The notes under the pieces: generated by a model
Databases searched by the model: none
What the model was told of the DNA's origin: nothing
The model's input: the letters and a program-made list of their open reading frames with translations, nothing else
Shown here: positions 43,173 to 52,947 of the stretch, in pieces
Position numbering within the stretch: the stretch's first letter is position 1
Layout: each line of letters opens with the position of its first letter
Assembly: GCF_000383575.1 (NCBI RefSeq)
Contig: NZ_KB911579.1
Span: 2,512,523 to 2,576,522, forward strand
Direction of reading: 5' to 3'
Length of the DNA stretch: 64,000 bases
From: Salinispora oceanensis
Lineage (GTDB): Bacteria > Actinomycetota > Actinomycetes > Mycobacteriales > Micromonosporaceae
Translations under genes and position numbers: made by a program

Positions 43173-46100
43173 TCAGTCGTCGTTGACGATGGTCCCGGTG
43201 CCGAGCGGATCGGCGATCTGGAGCCCAGGACCACCAACCACCAGCAGAGTCAGCCTCTCGTCGGTTTCTCGTTTCCGGTCGCCGCGCACCGACACCGGGA
43301 AGGTCAGCGTTGTCTGGCCCGCCGCCAGCGTCTGGCAACCGACGTACGACCGGTAGTCAAGACCCGGCCGTGCGCTTCGGCCCAGGGTCAGGGCGCAGAC
43401 CAGGGTCGGCTCGGAGAGGGGACGCGAGACGGTGACGGTGAAGTCCAACTCGCTGCTGCCCCGATCACCTTCGACCACCGAGGCGTCGGAGACGGTCAGC
43501 GTCGGGCGGGACCGGAACCGGGCCACCTGCGGGTCGTGGTCACTGGCGCCGCGTGACCCGTCCCCCGCGTACTCCGCCGGCCAGTCGGCATTGATGTGCG
43601 CGGCCCGCATCTGCACCAGATCACCGTGGAGCGCCGGGGTGACGAAGAGGTGGTCCAGCGTCTGGGCCTGGCCGGCGAAGCTGTACGAGTAGGCGGAGGA
43701 CGGCGCGTCGGCGAGCAGGTCATCCCAGAGGTTTCGCAGCCCCGCCTCGTACAGGGGAGCGAGCTGGTCCGACGGGGTCGGGTCCGCGGCCGTCGCGATT
43801 GGATCGTCGGGACGGGGGAAGACGTTCAGGTCCCCGCCGAACACCACTCGGGCGGCCGGGTCCGCCGCCGCGATCGCGGAGACGATCGCCGCGCCGTACG
43901 CCGCCTGCTCCCGGCGTTGCCCCACCCGGCGGTCGGGGCCGGACGAGTAGTGGTTGCTGGCCGCCCAGAGCGTCAGCCGTTCCCCCGAGCCGGGGGCGGC
44001 GGCGATGGTGAACCGGCCGAGCTGCGGCGCGCGGGTGAAGACGTTGTCGCCGTCCTTGCCGGTGCTGGTATCCACATCGGGCGGCAGGACCGCGTTGAGC
44101 GCCTTGGGGTTCTGTACGTCGGCGTTGGACGGCAGCCCGGGCGCGCGGTACTCGACGGTCGGGGCGGCGCCGAGCAGCGGATCGTCGGCGGTCGCCGCGG
44201 CCAGCGCGACCCGGTCGGTGCGGTAGAGGAAGGCCGAGGTGATGCCCCGGTTGTCAGCGCCACTGCGGTCGTAGGCAGCCGCGTAGGCCGGGCCGCCGTT
44301 GTCGGCGATGGTCAGCGCGAGATCCTGGAGCGAGTCCGGTGCGCCGTCGGCGTCGTCGGTGTCACCGCAGACCAGCGTGCCGCCGTCGACCACACAGATG
44401 TCCTGGTCCTCGGTCTCCTGTACCAGGATCAGGTCGGGGGAGTGTAGGTCGTTGGTGATCTGGTCGGCCAGCGCGGCGAGCTGGTCCCGGTACTCCTGCT
44501 CGCTGCCCGGCACGTAGTCGAACGGGGGACGTACGCCGGTGCAGCCGTCGTTCCCGGCGAAGTCGCAGCCGTCGAAGGGGTCGTCCCGGAAGTCGTACAG
44601 GTTCTCCACGTTGTACGCGGCGACCGCGTACTCCGTCGGCCGGTGAGCTGGCTGCGGCGGGTGGTTCGTCGCCGGGTCGGTTCCGGCCGCGAACGCTGCG
44701 GACTCGACCTGGATGCCGTACTTCTGGAACGAGTAGTAGAGGCCGCCCACCGCGTCGGCGGTCAGGGTGTCGAAGGTGCGTGCCGGGGAGAGCAGTGTGG
44801 TGTTGTCGCCGCTGGCGGCCTTGACGCCCATGCTGCCCAGCATGATCCGCTGGCCGTTGCCGTCATCGAAGGTCTGGGTGGGGTCGTTGTCCAGCGGGTG
44901 GGCATCGCGGAACACCCGGCGGGCGTGCGGCTCGCTCCGGTCCAGGAGCGGGTCATCCCGGTCGACCAGCCAGGTCTCGGCGTCGGCGGAGGAGGCGAAG
45001 ACGTTGCGCCCGCTCACCGTCTGACTATCCGCGCGCACCCGCAGCCGGGCCCCCTCGTGCCGTTCCCAGAAGCGCTGCGCGTCGGCCAGGTCGGCCGGGG
45101 GTACCGCGTCGGTCACCGTGACCACCCGGTCCACATCCAACCCGGTGGAGACCCGCCGGACCAGTGCGGCGCTGGAGAGCTGCGTCATGTGGTAGTACTC
45201 GGAGACCCGGGCGTGGAGCACCACCTCGTCGCCGACGGTCGGCACGTAACCGCCGATGAGCGACGTGTGCGAGCCCATGAAGACGAAGATGCCGTCGGAG
45301 CTGGTGGGGTCGCCGTCGGTCGCGTCGGCCCGGCTCTGGAGGAAGAACCCGTGCTGGTCCTGGCCCGTGGAGTCGCGGGCCAGGGTGCGCTGGGTGACCA
45401 CGCCCCGGATCTGGTATCGCGCGGTGCTGGCACCGTTGCCGCTGGCCGGCGCGAGCGGCGAGCGGTCGGTGGCGCCCTCCTCGGCGTCGGTGGTTGGGCC
45501 CTGCACCTCGCCGACCGTCAGCTCCCGGGTGGCCTGCACCGGCAGGGTGCAGGTCGCGGTGGTGCCGTCGGAGTCGGTCGCCGTCAGGACCACCGAGTAC
45601 GCCCCGGCGGCCAGGTCGGCGCTCGCGCTGACGGTGGCCCGGGCGGTGCCACCGACTGCTCCGGCCGGGGTGAACGCCGTCCGGCTGATCGTGCCGGTGG
45701 CCGGCGTCGGGCTGACGGAGGTGACCGCCAGGTCGACGATCTCATCATCCGGGTCGCTCGCCGTGACCTCCCGGGACGCCGCGGTGCCCGCCGGCGTCAC
45801 CAGGGGATCGCCGCAGGTGATGGTGGCGGGGGTGTCTACCGGGCCGTCGCCGATGTGGTGCGCGCCGAGCCCGTCCACCGTGTCGGTGTCGAAGCCGGCC
45901 CACTCGGTGGCCGGGTCGAAGCTGTCGCCGGGGTCGGTGTCACCAGCGGTGATGCCGGACAGCCGGCGGAGGGTGTGGTTGGCGGTGTCGGTCAGGCCGG
46001 TGCCCCACCCGGTGCCCGGATCGACGCCCACCTGGCCGATCGCATCGAGCACGGTGCCGCCGCGGCGTAGCACGACCGCGTCGTCGCCGTTGAAGAGTCC

Positions 46101-46448
46101 GGCACCGGTGACCTGGTCGGCCTGGGCGAGGATCGCCGCGTTCGCCGACGAGTGGGCGAAGACGAAGACGTCTCCCGCCGCAACCGTGCCGCTCAGGGTG
46201 AAGGTGGTCGGTGTGGTGGAGCCGTTGAAGTAGAGCAGCAGTTGATAGCCGCCGGTGGCGAGGTCGACCGGGGCGCCGGTGCCGTTGAAGAGCTCGATCG
46301 CCTTGTTGTTGGACGAGCCTTCGACGTACTCGGAGATGAACAGGTCGGTTGGGGCGGCGCTGGCGGCGTGGGGTGTGATCCCGACGGCCGCGAGGCTCGC
46401 GGTGACGGTGACGGTGGCGAAGACGGCGAGTGCGCGACGCGGGCGCAT
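43173..46448 (-). CDS. Secreted ExeM/NucH-type endonuclease with lamin-tail and Calx-beta domains
   Basis: A 1091-residue exported protein. Residues 1-31 are a signal peptide (VFATVTVTASLAAVGI, ASA cleavage). A lamin-tail domain follows (FISEYVEGSSNNKAIELFNG, to about 195), then an Ig-like segment, an OB-fold-like part (about 325-440) and an endonuclease/exonuclease/phosphatase domain (about 605-965: YNVENLYDF, LILVQETEDQD, VVFGGDLNVFPR, GASDHDPQVARF). The C-terminal 95 residues are Calx-beta-like (VVEGDRGSSELDFTVTVSRPL). It probably degrades extracellular DNA for phosphate or nutrients. GGAGG precedes ATG. Confidence 0.88.
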   Translation of the reverse strand: MRPRRALAVFATVTVTASLAAVGITPHAASAAPTDLFISEYVEGSSNNKAIELFNGTGAPVDLATGGYQLLLYFNGSTTPTTFTLSGTVAAGDVFVFAHSSANAAILAQADQVTGAGLFNGDDAVVLRRGGTVLDAIGQVGVDPGTGWGTGLTDTANHTLRRLSGITAGDTDPGDSFDPATEWAGFDTDTVDGLGAHHIGDGPVDTPATITCGDPLVTPAGTAASREVTASDPDDEIVDLAVTSVSPTPATGTISRTAFTPAGAVGGTARATVSASADLAAGAYSVVLTATDSDGTTATCTLPVQATRELTVGEVQGPTTDAEEGATDRSPLAPASGNGASTARYQIRGVVTQRTLARDSTGQDQHGFFLQSRADATDGDPTSSDGIFVFMGSHTSLIGGYVPTVGDEVVLHARVSEYYHMTQLSSAALVRRVSTGLDVDRVVTVTDAVPPADLADAQRFWERHEGARLRVRADSQTVSGRNVFASSADAETWLVDRDDPLLDRSEPHARRVFRDAHPLDNDPTQTFDDGNGQRIMLGSMGVKAASGDNTTLLSPARTFDTLTADAVGGLYYSFQKYGIQVESAAFAAGTDPATNHPPQPAHRPTEYAVAAYNVENLYDFRDDPFDGCDFAGNDGCTGVRPPFDYVPGSEQEYRDQLAALADQITNDLHSPDLILVQETEDQDICVVDGGTLVCGDTDDADGAPDSLQDLALTIADNGGPAYAAAYDRSGADNRGITSAFLYRTDRVALAAATADDPLLGAAPTVEYRAPGLPSNADVQNPKALNAVLPPDVDTSTGKDGDNVFTRAPQLGRFTIAAAPGSGERLTLWAASNHYSSGPDRRVGQRREQAAYGAAIVSAIAAADPAARVVFGGDLNVFPRPDDPIATAADPTPSDQLAPLYEAGLRNLWDDLLADAPSSAYSYSFAGQAQTLDHLFVTPALHGDLVQMRAAHINADWPAEYAGDGSRGASDHDPQVARFRSRPTLTVSDASVVEGDRGSSELDFTVTVSRPLSEPTLVCALTLGRSARPGLDYRSYVGCQTLAAGQTTLTFPVSVRGDRKRETDERLTLLVVGGPGLQIADPLGTGTIVNDD

Positions 46449-46536
46449 GGAGCCTCCACGGTGGGTGGATGGGAACGAGCGAAGGGTAGAGGGTGCGCCC
46501 TACCTCGCTCTATCCCCTGAAGGTCCCAATGGTGAA

Positions 46537-47556
46537 CTATTGGCGCGGGGCGTCGCGCTGGTGCACCAACTCGGCAACGTCAACGCTGTACTCGTACCAC
46601 TCCCGGTCGGGGCGGTAGCCCAGCTCGGCGTTGACCTTCAGCATCGCCTCGTTGTCCTGCGCGTTCCAGGTCTGCACCTCGGTGAGCGTCGGCTCGGCCG
46701 AGCGCAGCTCCAACAGCATGCGGGCCTTCATCGCCCGGTCGATGTCGTGCCCGCGGTGCGCCGGTACGACGATCGTGTCGTACTGGTCGGCCCGGGTCGG
46801 ATGCTGCGCCGGCACCACCACCTCGGTCAGGCCGGCCACCTCCCCGGTCTGCTTGTGCAGCGCGAGGACGATGTACGGGGTCATCCCCCGGCGCTGCAGG
46901 CAGTCGAGGCTGTCCCGGAGTCGCTGCGGGTCGTAGGAGCTGGGGCGGAGCTCGCCCTCCTCGACATCGCGCGCCTCCGCCTTGGCCCGCGCGTACGCGT
47001 CAATGAGGTGATCGGGCAGCCCACCGGGGTGGAACTGCACGTCGTATCCCGGGCGGATGCCGTCGGCCGTCTTGCCCAGCTCCGCCCAGTCCACTCCGGC
47101 CAGGTCGAGCACGCTGCGGGTTTCGACAAACTCTCGGGTGAAACCGAGCGACTGAAAGAAGGCGACCGCCGGGGTGTCGCCGACCACCTCCACGCCGATC
47201 GTCTGGAACCCCTCCTGGTAGACCCGGCGGGCAGCGGTCAGGACCAGCTCGCGGCCGAGGCCGCTGCGGCGGGCCGACGGGTGCACGAACACCTCGAGTA
47301 CGCCGATGCTGCCGAGCAGCAGCACGTTGACCATCCCCGGTATGGCCACCTCGTCGTCCTGGCCCGGGTCGGGCTCAGCCACCCAGGAGATCCGCCGTTC
47401 GCCCGGCATCATTTCGCTCAGGTATTCCCGCAGGAAGCTCCCCTGCCAGGGCGGGTCCTGCGGCAGATCGGCGGCGAGGACCGCGTTCAACGTGTCCAGC
47501 AGGGACACCATCTCGGCGGACGACGCGGCCCTAAGATCCCATTCGCGCATCATCAC
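46537..47556 (-). CDS. GNAT family N-acetyltransferase, tandem domains
   Basis: A 339-residue double-GNAT protein. The first domain shows FVHPSARRSGLGRELVLTA and VEVVGDTPAVAFFQSLGFTRE; the second VVPAHRGHDIDRAMKARML and WNAQDNEAMLKVNAELGYRPDREWYEY. Same architecture as mycothiol synthase-like proteins and as the protein at 6099-6992, but no strong tie to mycothiol can be made. Exact start is uncertain among GTG 47556 and two following ATG codons. Confidence 0.86.
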   Translation of the reverse strand: MMMREWDLRAASSAEMVSLLDTLNAVLAADLPQDPPWQGSFLREYLSEMMPGERRISWVAEPDPGQDDEVAIPGMVNVLLLGSIGVLEVFVHPSARRSGLGRELVLTAARRVYQEGFQTIGVEVVGDTPAVAFFQSLGFTREFVETRSVLDLAGVDWAELGKTADGIRPGYDVQFHPGGLPDHLIDAYARAKAEARDVEEGELRPSSYDPQRLRDSLDCLQRRGMTPYIVLALHKQTGEVAGLTEVVVPAQHPTRADQYDTIVVPAHRGHDIDRAMKARMLLELRSAEPTLTEVQTWNAQDNEAMLKVNAELGYRPDREWYEYSVDVAELVHQRDAPRQ

Positions 47557-47624
47557 CCGTCTAGCTTGCCGCTTACCGCTGCTCGGGGGAAGTAGGGGAT
47601 TCCCCGGAAACGTGGATGATCACG

Positions 47625-48836
47625 TCAACTTCGGCTTGCCTGCCCGTACTGGTTGGCCTTGTCGAAGACGTCCTGCGCGTACTGCCGCACATCGTTGTAC
47701 GACAGAATGGCGTTCCACCAGTCGCCGGCGATGGTCAGGTTTCGGCCGCCCTTGCACAGGTAGTTGGCGGCGGCCAGGGCGGCGTCGTCGATGTCGTGCG
47801 GGTCCTTGCGGCCGTCGTTGTCCGCGTCGGCCCCGATCTCCTGCCAGGTGGTTGGAATGAACTGCATCGGCCCGATCGCCCGGTCATAGGTGGCGTCCTG
47901 GTCCAGCGTGCCGCGGTCGGTGTCGCGGATCAGCATCCGGCCGCCCTGCCCGTCCAGTGGCAGGCCGATGATCTCTGGAGCGGCCCGACCATTCGACCCG
48001 AGCTGAGCGTTGTTGGCCTGCCCGTGCGCCGACTCGACGTGCCCGATCGCGGCGAGCGTGGTCCAGCTCAGGCCGCAGCTGCGGTTGGTCTGGGCGAGGA
48101 CCAGTTCGGCGTAGCCGTAGGCCTGCAACGCGACCGGTGCGATGCCGACCTTCGGGGCGGTCTGGGCTGCCCAGCTTGCGAGCGTGTCGGCGGGTCGGCC
48201 GAGGCCGGGGGGCGGGGCGGTCAGCGTGGCGTCGGGTGGGGGCAGGGTGCCGGCGGGGGGCGGCCCGTCGGGCGCGAAGGTCGGCGGGGCTGTTACGTCG
48301 GGGGTGGCGGCAACGATGGTCGGGCCGGAACGCACCGTGGTGGGCACCAGCAGGGCGCCGGCCGCCACGGTCGCCGCGATCAGGATCAGCAGGAAGCCGC
48401 CGGGGAGGGTGAGTTGGCCGCTGGGGCGTCGCGACCAGCGGTGGACCGCACGCGTCGCGCCGACCGCCAATCGGGTGGGGGAGACGCGGATGGCGTGCGC
48501 GAAGGGGACCCGGTGCCGCCGGGCTTTCGTGGCCCGCTCCGGCCCGGTCGGCTCGGTGGAGCCAGACGCCTCGACCTCGTCGGCCCCATCCGCGTCGCCC
48601 GGGCCCGCTGGGGTGACCTCGTTGACCGGGTCAGCGTCGGGGTTCTGCGTCGGCTTCGCGTCGGGGTCTTGCGTTGGCGGTCGCAGCCACGGTCGGCGCG
48701 GCCGGGGGACCGGCCCGGACCGCCGTCCAGCGGCCACGTCGGATCCACTCTCTGCTCCCCCGCCTGGTGCGGCCGGGCGCAGGGGCCCGAGGGTCTGGTT
48801 CTCCTTGCCGTCCACCACCTGTCGAGTATCACCCAT
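47625..48836 (-). CDS. Lytic murein transglycosylase-like protein, membrane-anchored
   Basis: A 403-residue protein. About 165 hydrophilic residues (cytoplasmic) precede one membrane helix (FLLILIAATVAAGALLVP), a Pro-rich linker and a transglycosylase domain of the SLT_2/MltB-like type: WTTLAAIGHVESAHGQ holds the catalytic Glu, with AIGPMQFIPTTW, DADNDGRKDPHDIDDAALAAANYL and SYNDVRQYAQDV. It would cleave peptidoglycan outside the membrane. ATG 48836 is chosen; the longer frame to 48977 overlaps the divergent FmdB gene. No clear ribosome site. Confidence 0.86.
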   Translation of the reverse strand: MGDTRQVVDGKENQTLGPLRPAAPGGGAESGSDVAAGRRSGPVPRPRRPWLRPPTQDPDAKPTQNPDADPVNEVTPAGPGDADGADEVEASGSTEPTGPERATKARRHRVPFAHAIRVSPTRLAVGATRAVHRWSRRPSGQLTLPGGFLLILIAATVAAGALLVPTTVRSGPTIVAATPDVTAPPTFAPDGPPPAGTLPPPDATLTAPPPGLGRPADTLASWAAQTAPKVGIAPVALQAYGYAELVLAQTNRSCGLSWTTLAAIGHVESAHGQANNAQLGSNGRAAPEIIGLPLDGQGGRMLIRDTDRGTLDQDATYDRAIGPMQFIPTTWQEIGADADNDGRKDPHDIDDAALAAANYLCKGGRNLTIAGDWWNAILSYNDVRQYAQDVFDKANQYGQASRS

Positions 48837-48875
48837 GTCCGGTCGTTCGTCCGGGGCGGTCGTAGGCTGGAAGGC

Positions 48876-49088
48876 ATGCCCCGGTACGAGTTCCGTTGCC
48901 GCGCCTGCGGTAACACCTTTGAGGTCAATCGGCCCATGGCCCGAGCCGCCGAGCCGGCCCGCTGCCCGCAGGGGCACGACGACACAGTCAAACTCCTCTC
49001 CACGGTCGCGACAATCAGTCGTAGCGGATTTGGCGGGACCGCTCCCACCACAGGTGGCGGCTGCTGCGGCGGTGGCTGCGGCTGCTGA
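48876..49088 (+). CDS. FmdB-type zinc ribbon protein
   Basis: A 70-residue protein. MPRYEFRCRACGNTFEVNRPM and RCPQGHDDTVKLLS form a zinc ribbon with Cys pairs, and the Gly/Cys-rich tail ends CCGGGCGC. Family members are small putative regulatory proteins. TAGGCT at 48863-48868 is 7 nt before ATG, a leaderless start. Divergent from the transglycosylase gene. Confidence 0.9.
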   Translation: MPRYEFRCRACGNTFEVNRPMARAAEPARCPQGHDDTVKLLSTVATISRSGFGGTAPTTGGGCCGGGCGC

Positions 49089-49238
49089 GTCGGTATTCGA
49101 TTCGTCGACCTCTCACCGCGCTTGCCGACGTCGGCGCGGAGTGGCACGTTGGAGCAGAACCGGGCCGTCATGCTCGCGATGCGTGACGGGCTGGATTCAG
49201 GCAGCATGAACCAGACGTCCTGGGCGGAGGTTCCACGC

Positions 49239-51992
49239 ATGTCGCCACGGATCCACCTCCCGACCGGGTGGGTGACCTTTGTCTTCACCGACATCGAGGG
49301 GTCCACCCGGCTGGCCCAACTGCTCGGGCCGGACTACCGGCCGGTGCTGCGGGAACACCGGCGCCTGCTGCGCCGGACCATCGTCGCCACCAAGGGGGCG
49401 GAGTTGCTCACTGAGGGTGACTCGTTCTTCCTGGCCTTTGCGGACGCGTCCGCCGCGCTGACCGCCTGTCTGGCCGCCCAACGTGCCCTGACCAGCCACG
49501 ACTGGCCGACCCCGGATGCCACCCCGCGGGTAAGGATGGGGCTGCACACCGGGTGGGCGGAGCCCCGCGACGGCGAGTACGTGAGTGCCGAGGTGCACCG
49601 AGCCGCCCGGATCGCTGCCGCCGCGCATGGTGGACAGGTGCTCTGCTCCGCGGCGACCGCCCAGCGCGCCCACCCGTTGCCCGGCGGCGCCTCCCTGGTC
49701 GACCTGGGCCTGCACCGGCTGCGTGGCTTCGACGACCGGGAACGACTCTTCCAGCTGACCGCAGCCGGTCTGGAGCGGCAGTTCCCCCGTCCGCGTACCG
49801 CTGACGCAGTGGCGCACAACCTGCCCACCTCGGTCACCTCGTTCGTCGGCCGGCAGGCTGAGTGGGCCGAGCTGCGCCGGCTGGTGGAGAACTACCGCCT
49901 GGTCACGGTGGTCGGCGCGGGGGGCTCCGGCAAGACGCGGCTCGCCGTGGAGCTCGCCGCCGACCTGGTCGAGTCCCATCCGGACGGTGTCTGGTTCGTC
50001 GACCTCGCCACGGTGGCGGAGCCAGGGCTGGTGGCCTACGCAATCGCCGACGGGCTCGGCCTCCGCCCGGAGCCGGGCCGCTCGATGGTGGACACCCTGG
50101 TGGAGTACACCGCTGCCCGCCGGATGCTGATGCTGCTGGACACCGGTGACGCCCAGCTGTCGGCGTCCGCCCAGGTGATCTCCCAGCTGCTCGCCGGTGG
50201 GGTGGGGGTGCGGGTGCTCGCGACCAGTCGGGAGTCGTTCGGACTTCCCGGTGAGGTGGTGTGGCGCATTCCTCCGCTCTCGGTCGACCCACCGGTAGCC
50301 GGAGCGGAGAGCGACGCGGTTGCCCTGCTGCTCGACCGCGCCACGGCGGCGCGGGGCGGTCGGCGGCCCGACCCGGCGGAGTGGGTGGACCTGCGTCGGG
50401 TCGTACGCCGCTTGGATGGCCTGCCGCTCGCCATCGAACTGGCCGCTGCCCGGCTGCGGGTGCTTTCGGTCGGGCAGCTCGCCGACCGCCTCGACGACGT
50501 TCTGGGTGCCCTCGACGCCGGCCGGGGCGATTCCGAGACCGGGCTGGCCGTGCGGCATTACAGCATGCGGGCGAACCTCCGTTGGTCGTACCAACAGTTG
50601 GGCGCGGGGGCGGCCCGGCTACTGCGCTGGCTGGCGGTGTTCGCCGGGCCGGTGGACCTGGCAACAGTGGAGTGGTTGTTGGACGGCGACCAGCTCGATC
50701 CGCTGTCGGTGCTGGTGGAGAAGTCGATGGTGTTGGCCGAGCCGGACATCGGTGGCAGCACCTATCGAATGCTCGACCCGATTCGCGCCTACGCGGCTGG
50801 CCGGTTGGTGGCGGCGGGTGAGGAGCAGGCGGCGCGGAATCGACACGTGGCCTGGTCCGCACACGCGTTACAGCGGTTGGGCTTGGGGCCGGACGGTCGG
50901 CTGGTGACGCTCTCGCTGTACGCGTTCGACCCGCTCGCCGGGGAGCTGCGAACCGCGCTGCACTGGTGTGCGACGGGTGGTAGCGCGCGGGCGGGGCTCG
51001 CGCTCATCGTCGCGATGGACCAATGGTGGCGGGAGCGGGGCCTGGCCGGGAAGGGCCGGCTCTGGTTGTCCCGACTCTACGACCGGAGCGTCGAGATCGG
51101 GGAGCACATCCCGGATGCGGAGCTGGCGGCGGCGCACCACACGCATTCGTTGCATTCGGGAGCAGACGGCGACTTCGTTGAGGAGCTGCGCCTGTCGCGG
51201 CGGGCGGAGACGGTGGCCCGGCGGTCCGGTGACGCCGGCCTGCTGGCCCGGGTGCTGGCCAGCCGGGCGGCTCCCCTGGTTGACCTAGGCCAGTTCGCCG
51301 AGGCGGAACAGGTGTGCCGGGAGGTCATCGACTGGGCGCAGCGGCAGGAGGTGGTTGACGATGCCCTCTTCGCCGTCCTGAGCCTGGCGGAGTTGCTGTG
51401 GCGTCGGGGCGCCTTGGAGGAGGCGGCGGAGCTGCTCGGCGCGGCCCGCCCGGTTGAGGCGGGACGTCCGGCGGAACGGGGCCGCCGGACCGTGGACATG
51501 CTGCTCGGCCTGGTGGCGCTCGCCCGCGGCGACCTGATCGCCGCGCACGAGCACCTGTTGGTCTCGCTGCGGTCCCGGATGGCGCACGGTTTTCACCGTC
51601 GTGCCTGTGACACGTTGCAGGCGATCGCGGTGCGCTGTGCCGCGGGGGGCGATCCGTTGACCGCCGCCCGACTCTTCGGCGCGGCGCAGGCACGGGGGGC
51701 CGCCCTGGGCGCGGTGCCGGGTCTCAACGGTGACTACCTTGCGCGGTGGCAGGCGCAGGTGCGCGCGGCGCTCGGCGATGTCGTCTTCGACCGGACGTAC
51801 GGCGAGGGCACGGAGTTGGGCCTCCGGGAGGCGGCCGCGGTTGCCCTCGGCGTCGAACACCCGGACCTGGCCGCTGATTCGACCCGTTTCGCCGCAGGTG
51901 TCGCCCCAGCCGCCCTCACCAGCCCCTTGGAGCGGCCACTGCACGCCCCGAGCACGCCGGATCCCAGCCGGGTCGGTCCCGAGCCCGACTGA
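49239..51992 (+). CDS. Cyclase homology domain/NB-ARC ATPase/TPR regulator
   Basis: A 917-residue cytoplasmic multidomain protein. Residues 10-180 form a class III nucleotide cyclase domain (FVFTDIEGSTRLAQLL, LLTEGDSFFLAF, YVSAEVHRAARIAAAAHGG); both metal Asp seem present, but the conserved Asn is His (VHRAAR), common in such actinobacterial proteins and of uncertain activity. An NB-ARC ATPase follows (Walker A VGAGGSGKTRLA, degenerate Walker B MLMLLDTGD, ATSRESFGLPGE, GLPLAIELAAARL), then TPR-like helices to the end. No DNA-binding domain is seen. ATG 49239 has GGAGG 8 nt upstream; the frame opens at 49122. Confidence 0.87.
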   Translation: MSPRIHLPTGWVTFVFTDIEGSTRLAQLLGPDYRPVLREHRRLLRRTIVATKGAELLTEGDSFFLAFADASAALTACLAAQRALTSHDWPTPDATPRVRMGLHTGWAEPRDGEYVSAEVHRAARIAAAAHGGQVLCSAATAQRAHPLPGGASLVDLGLHRLRGFDDRERLFQLTAAGLERQFPRPRTADAVAHNLPTSVTSFVGRQAEWAELRRLVENYRLVTVVGAGGSGKTRLAVELAADLVESHPDGVWFVDLATVAEPGLVAYAIADGLGLRPEPGRSMVDTLVEYTAARRMLMLLDTGDAQLSASAQVISQLLAGGVGVRVLATSRESFGLPGEVVWRIPPLSVDPPVAGAESDAVALLLDRATAARGGRRPDPAEWVDLRRVVRRLDGLPLAIELAAARLRVLSVGQLADRLDDVLGALDAGRGDSETGLAVRHYSMRANLRWSYQQLGAGAARLLRWLAVFAGPVDLATVEWLLDGDQLDPLSVLVEKSMVLAEPDIGGSTYRMLDPIRAYAAGRLVAAGEEQAARNRHVAWSAHALQRLGLGPDGRLVTLSLYAFDPLAGELRTALHWCATGGSARAGLALIVAMDQWWRERGLAGKGRLWLSRLYDRSVEIGEHIPDAELAAAHHTHSLHSGADGDFVEELRLSRRAETVARRSGDAGLLARVLASRAAPLVDLGQFAEAEQVCREVIDWAQRQEVVDDALFAVLSLAELLWRRGALEEAAELLGAARPVEAGRPAERGRRTVDMLLGLVALARGDLIAAHEHLLVSLRSRMAHGFHRRACDTLQAIAVRCAAGGDPLTAARLFGAAQARGAALGAVPGLNGDYLARWQAQVRAALGDVVFDRTYGEGTELGLREAAAVALGVEHPDLAADSTRFAAGVAPAALTSPLERPLHAPSTPDPSRVGPEPD

Positions 51993-51994
51993 GC

Positions 51995-52720
51995 TCAGGC
52001 GAAGAAGCGGGCCAGGTGGGCCTGCGTGGGGGCGGGCGCATCGGGCGGCAGGAGGGTCAGGTCGGCGAAGATGCTGGCCCCGTCACAACCGGCGTGCAGG
52101 GGGTACCAGCGCGGAGCGTCCGGCGGGCGTTGGAGGCAGATGCCCTTGATGGTCTGGATGTCGAGCAGCCGTACGTGGGTGGGGTCGGCGACCGCGTTGA
52201 CATGTCCCCACCAGGGGCTCATGACGTGCAGGACGCCACCGGGCCGGAGCACCCGGTGCGCCTCGTCCACCAACGGCAGGAAGTCGATCAAATGCTCCAG
52301 GATGTGGACGGCGAAGAAGACGTCCACCGAGTTGTCGGCCAGCGGCAGGGTGCGTGACAGGTCGGCTACCGCGTCCACCCCGACCGCGGGGAAGATGTCC
52401 AGGCCCAGGTTGTCCGGCCACTGCTTGGTCCCCCCGCAGCCCAGGTCCACCACGACTGGATCCCGGTCCCCGACCCGGACCCGCGCCCAGATGGCCAGGA
52501 CCCCGGCGAGCCGGCCGACCTGGTCCCGTACCAGACGTAGGTCATCCGGCTCGTCGACCTCTCCGGTCAGGTGGGCTACTCCCCGGTCGAATTCCACCCC
52601 GACGGCGAGATCCCGCAGCCGGCTGTCGTGCCGCGCCTGGTCTGCCCAGGCCTCGGCGAGGAACTCGTCAACCGCCCGCAGCCGTTGGGCTGAGGGCGGG
52701 TTCACTGTCAGCGCGACCAT
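51995..52720 (-). CDS. BON domain fused to SAM-dependent methyltransferase
   Basis: A 241-residue protein. Residues 10-80 look like a BON domain (VGVEFDRGVAHLTGEVDEPDD, VGRLAGVLAIWARVRV), normally found in envelope or osmotic-stress proteins that bind lipids. From about 85 on it is a class I methyltransferase: VVDLGCGGTKQWPDNLGLDI, ADLSRTLPLADNSVDVFFAVHILEHL, HRVLRPGGVLHVMSP. ATG 52720 has GGAGGTG upstream; the frame is open to 52930 but without conserved content. The fusion is unusual; its substrate may be membrane-linked, which is inference. Confidence 0.82.
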   Translation of the reverse strand: MVALTVNPPSAQRLRAVDEFLAEAWADQARHDSRLRDLAVGVEFDRGVAHLTGEVDEPDDLRLVRDQVGRLAGVLAIWARVRVGDRDPVVVDLGCGGTKQWPDNLGLDIFPAVGVDAVADLSRTLPLADNSVDVFFAVHILEHLIDFLPLVDEAHRVLRPGGVLHVMSPWWGHVNAVADPTHVRLLDIQTIKGICLQRPPDAPRWYPLHAGCDGASIFADLTLLPPDAPAPTQAHLARFFA

Positions 52721-52947
52721 GGCCCACCTCCGGCCGCCCGTTACCCGGAAACCCGTCCGATATGCCCCCTGTCTCGGCGGGCGGAGGCCGGCGGTGGGTC
52801 GCTTCGGGTTCCCGCCCTCGGCCGGTGAACCTATCCTCGACCGGTAGGCCGGCTGGCTGTCGCCGGTAGTGGTGCACGGGGTGCACCACCGTGCTGGTGG
52901 CAGATGGCGGTGGCGGGGTCGACACGACATGAGGGGGGTGGGGTCGG

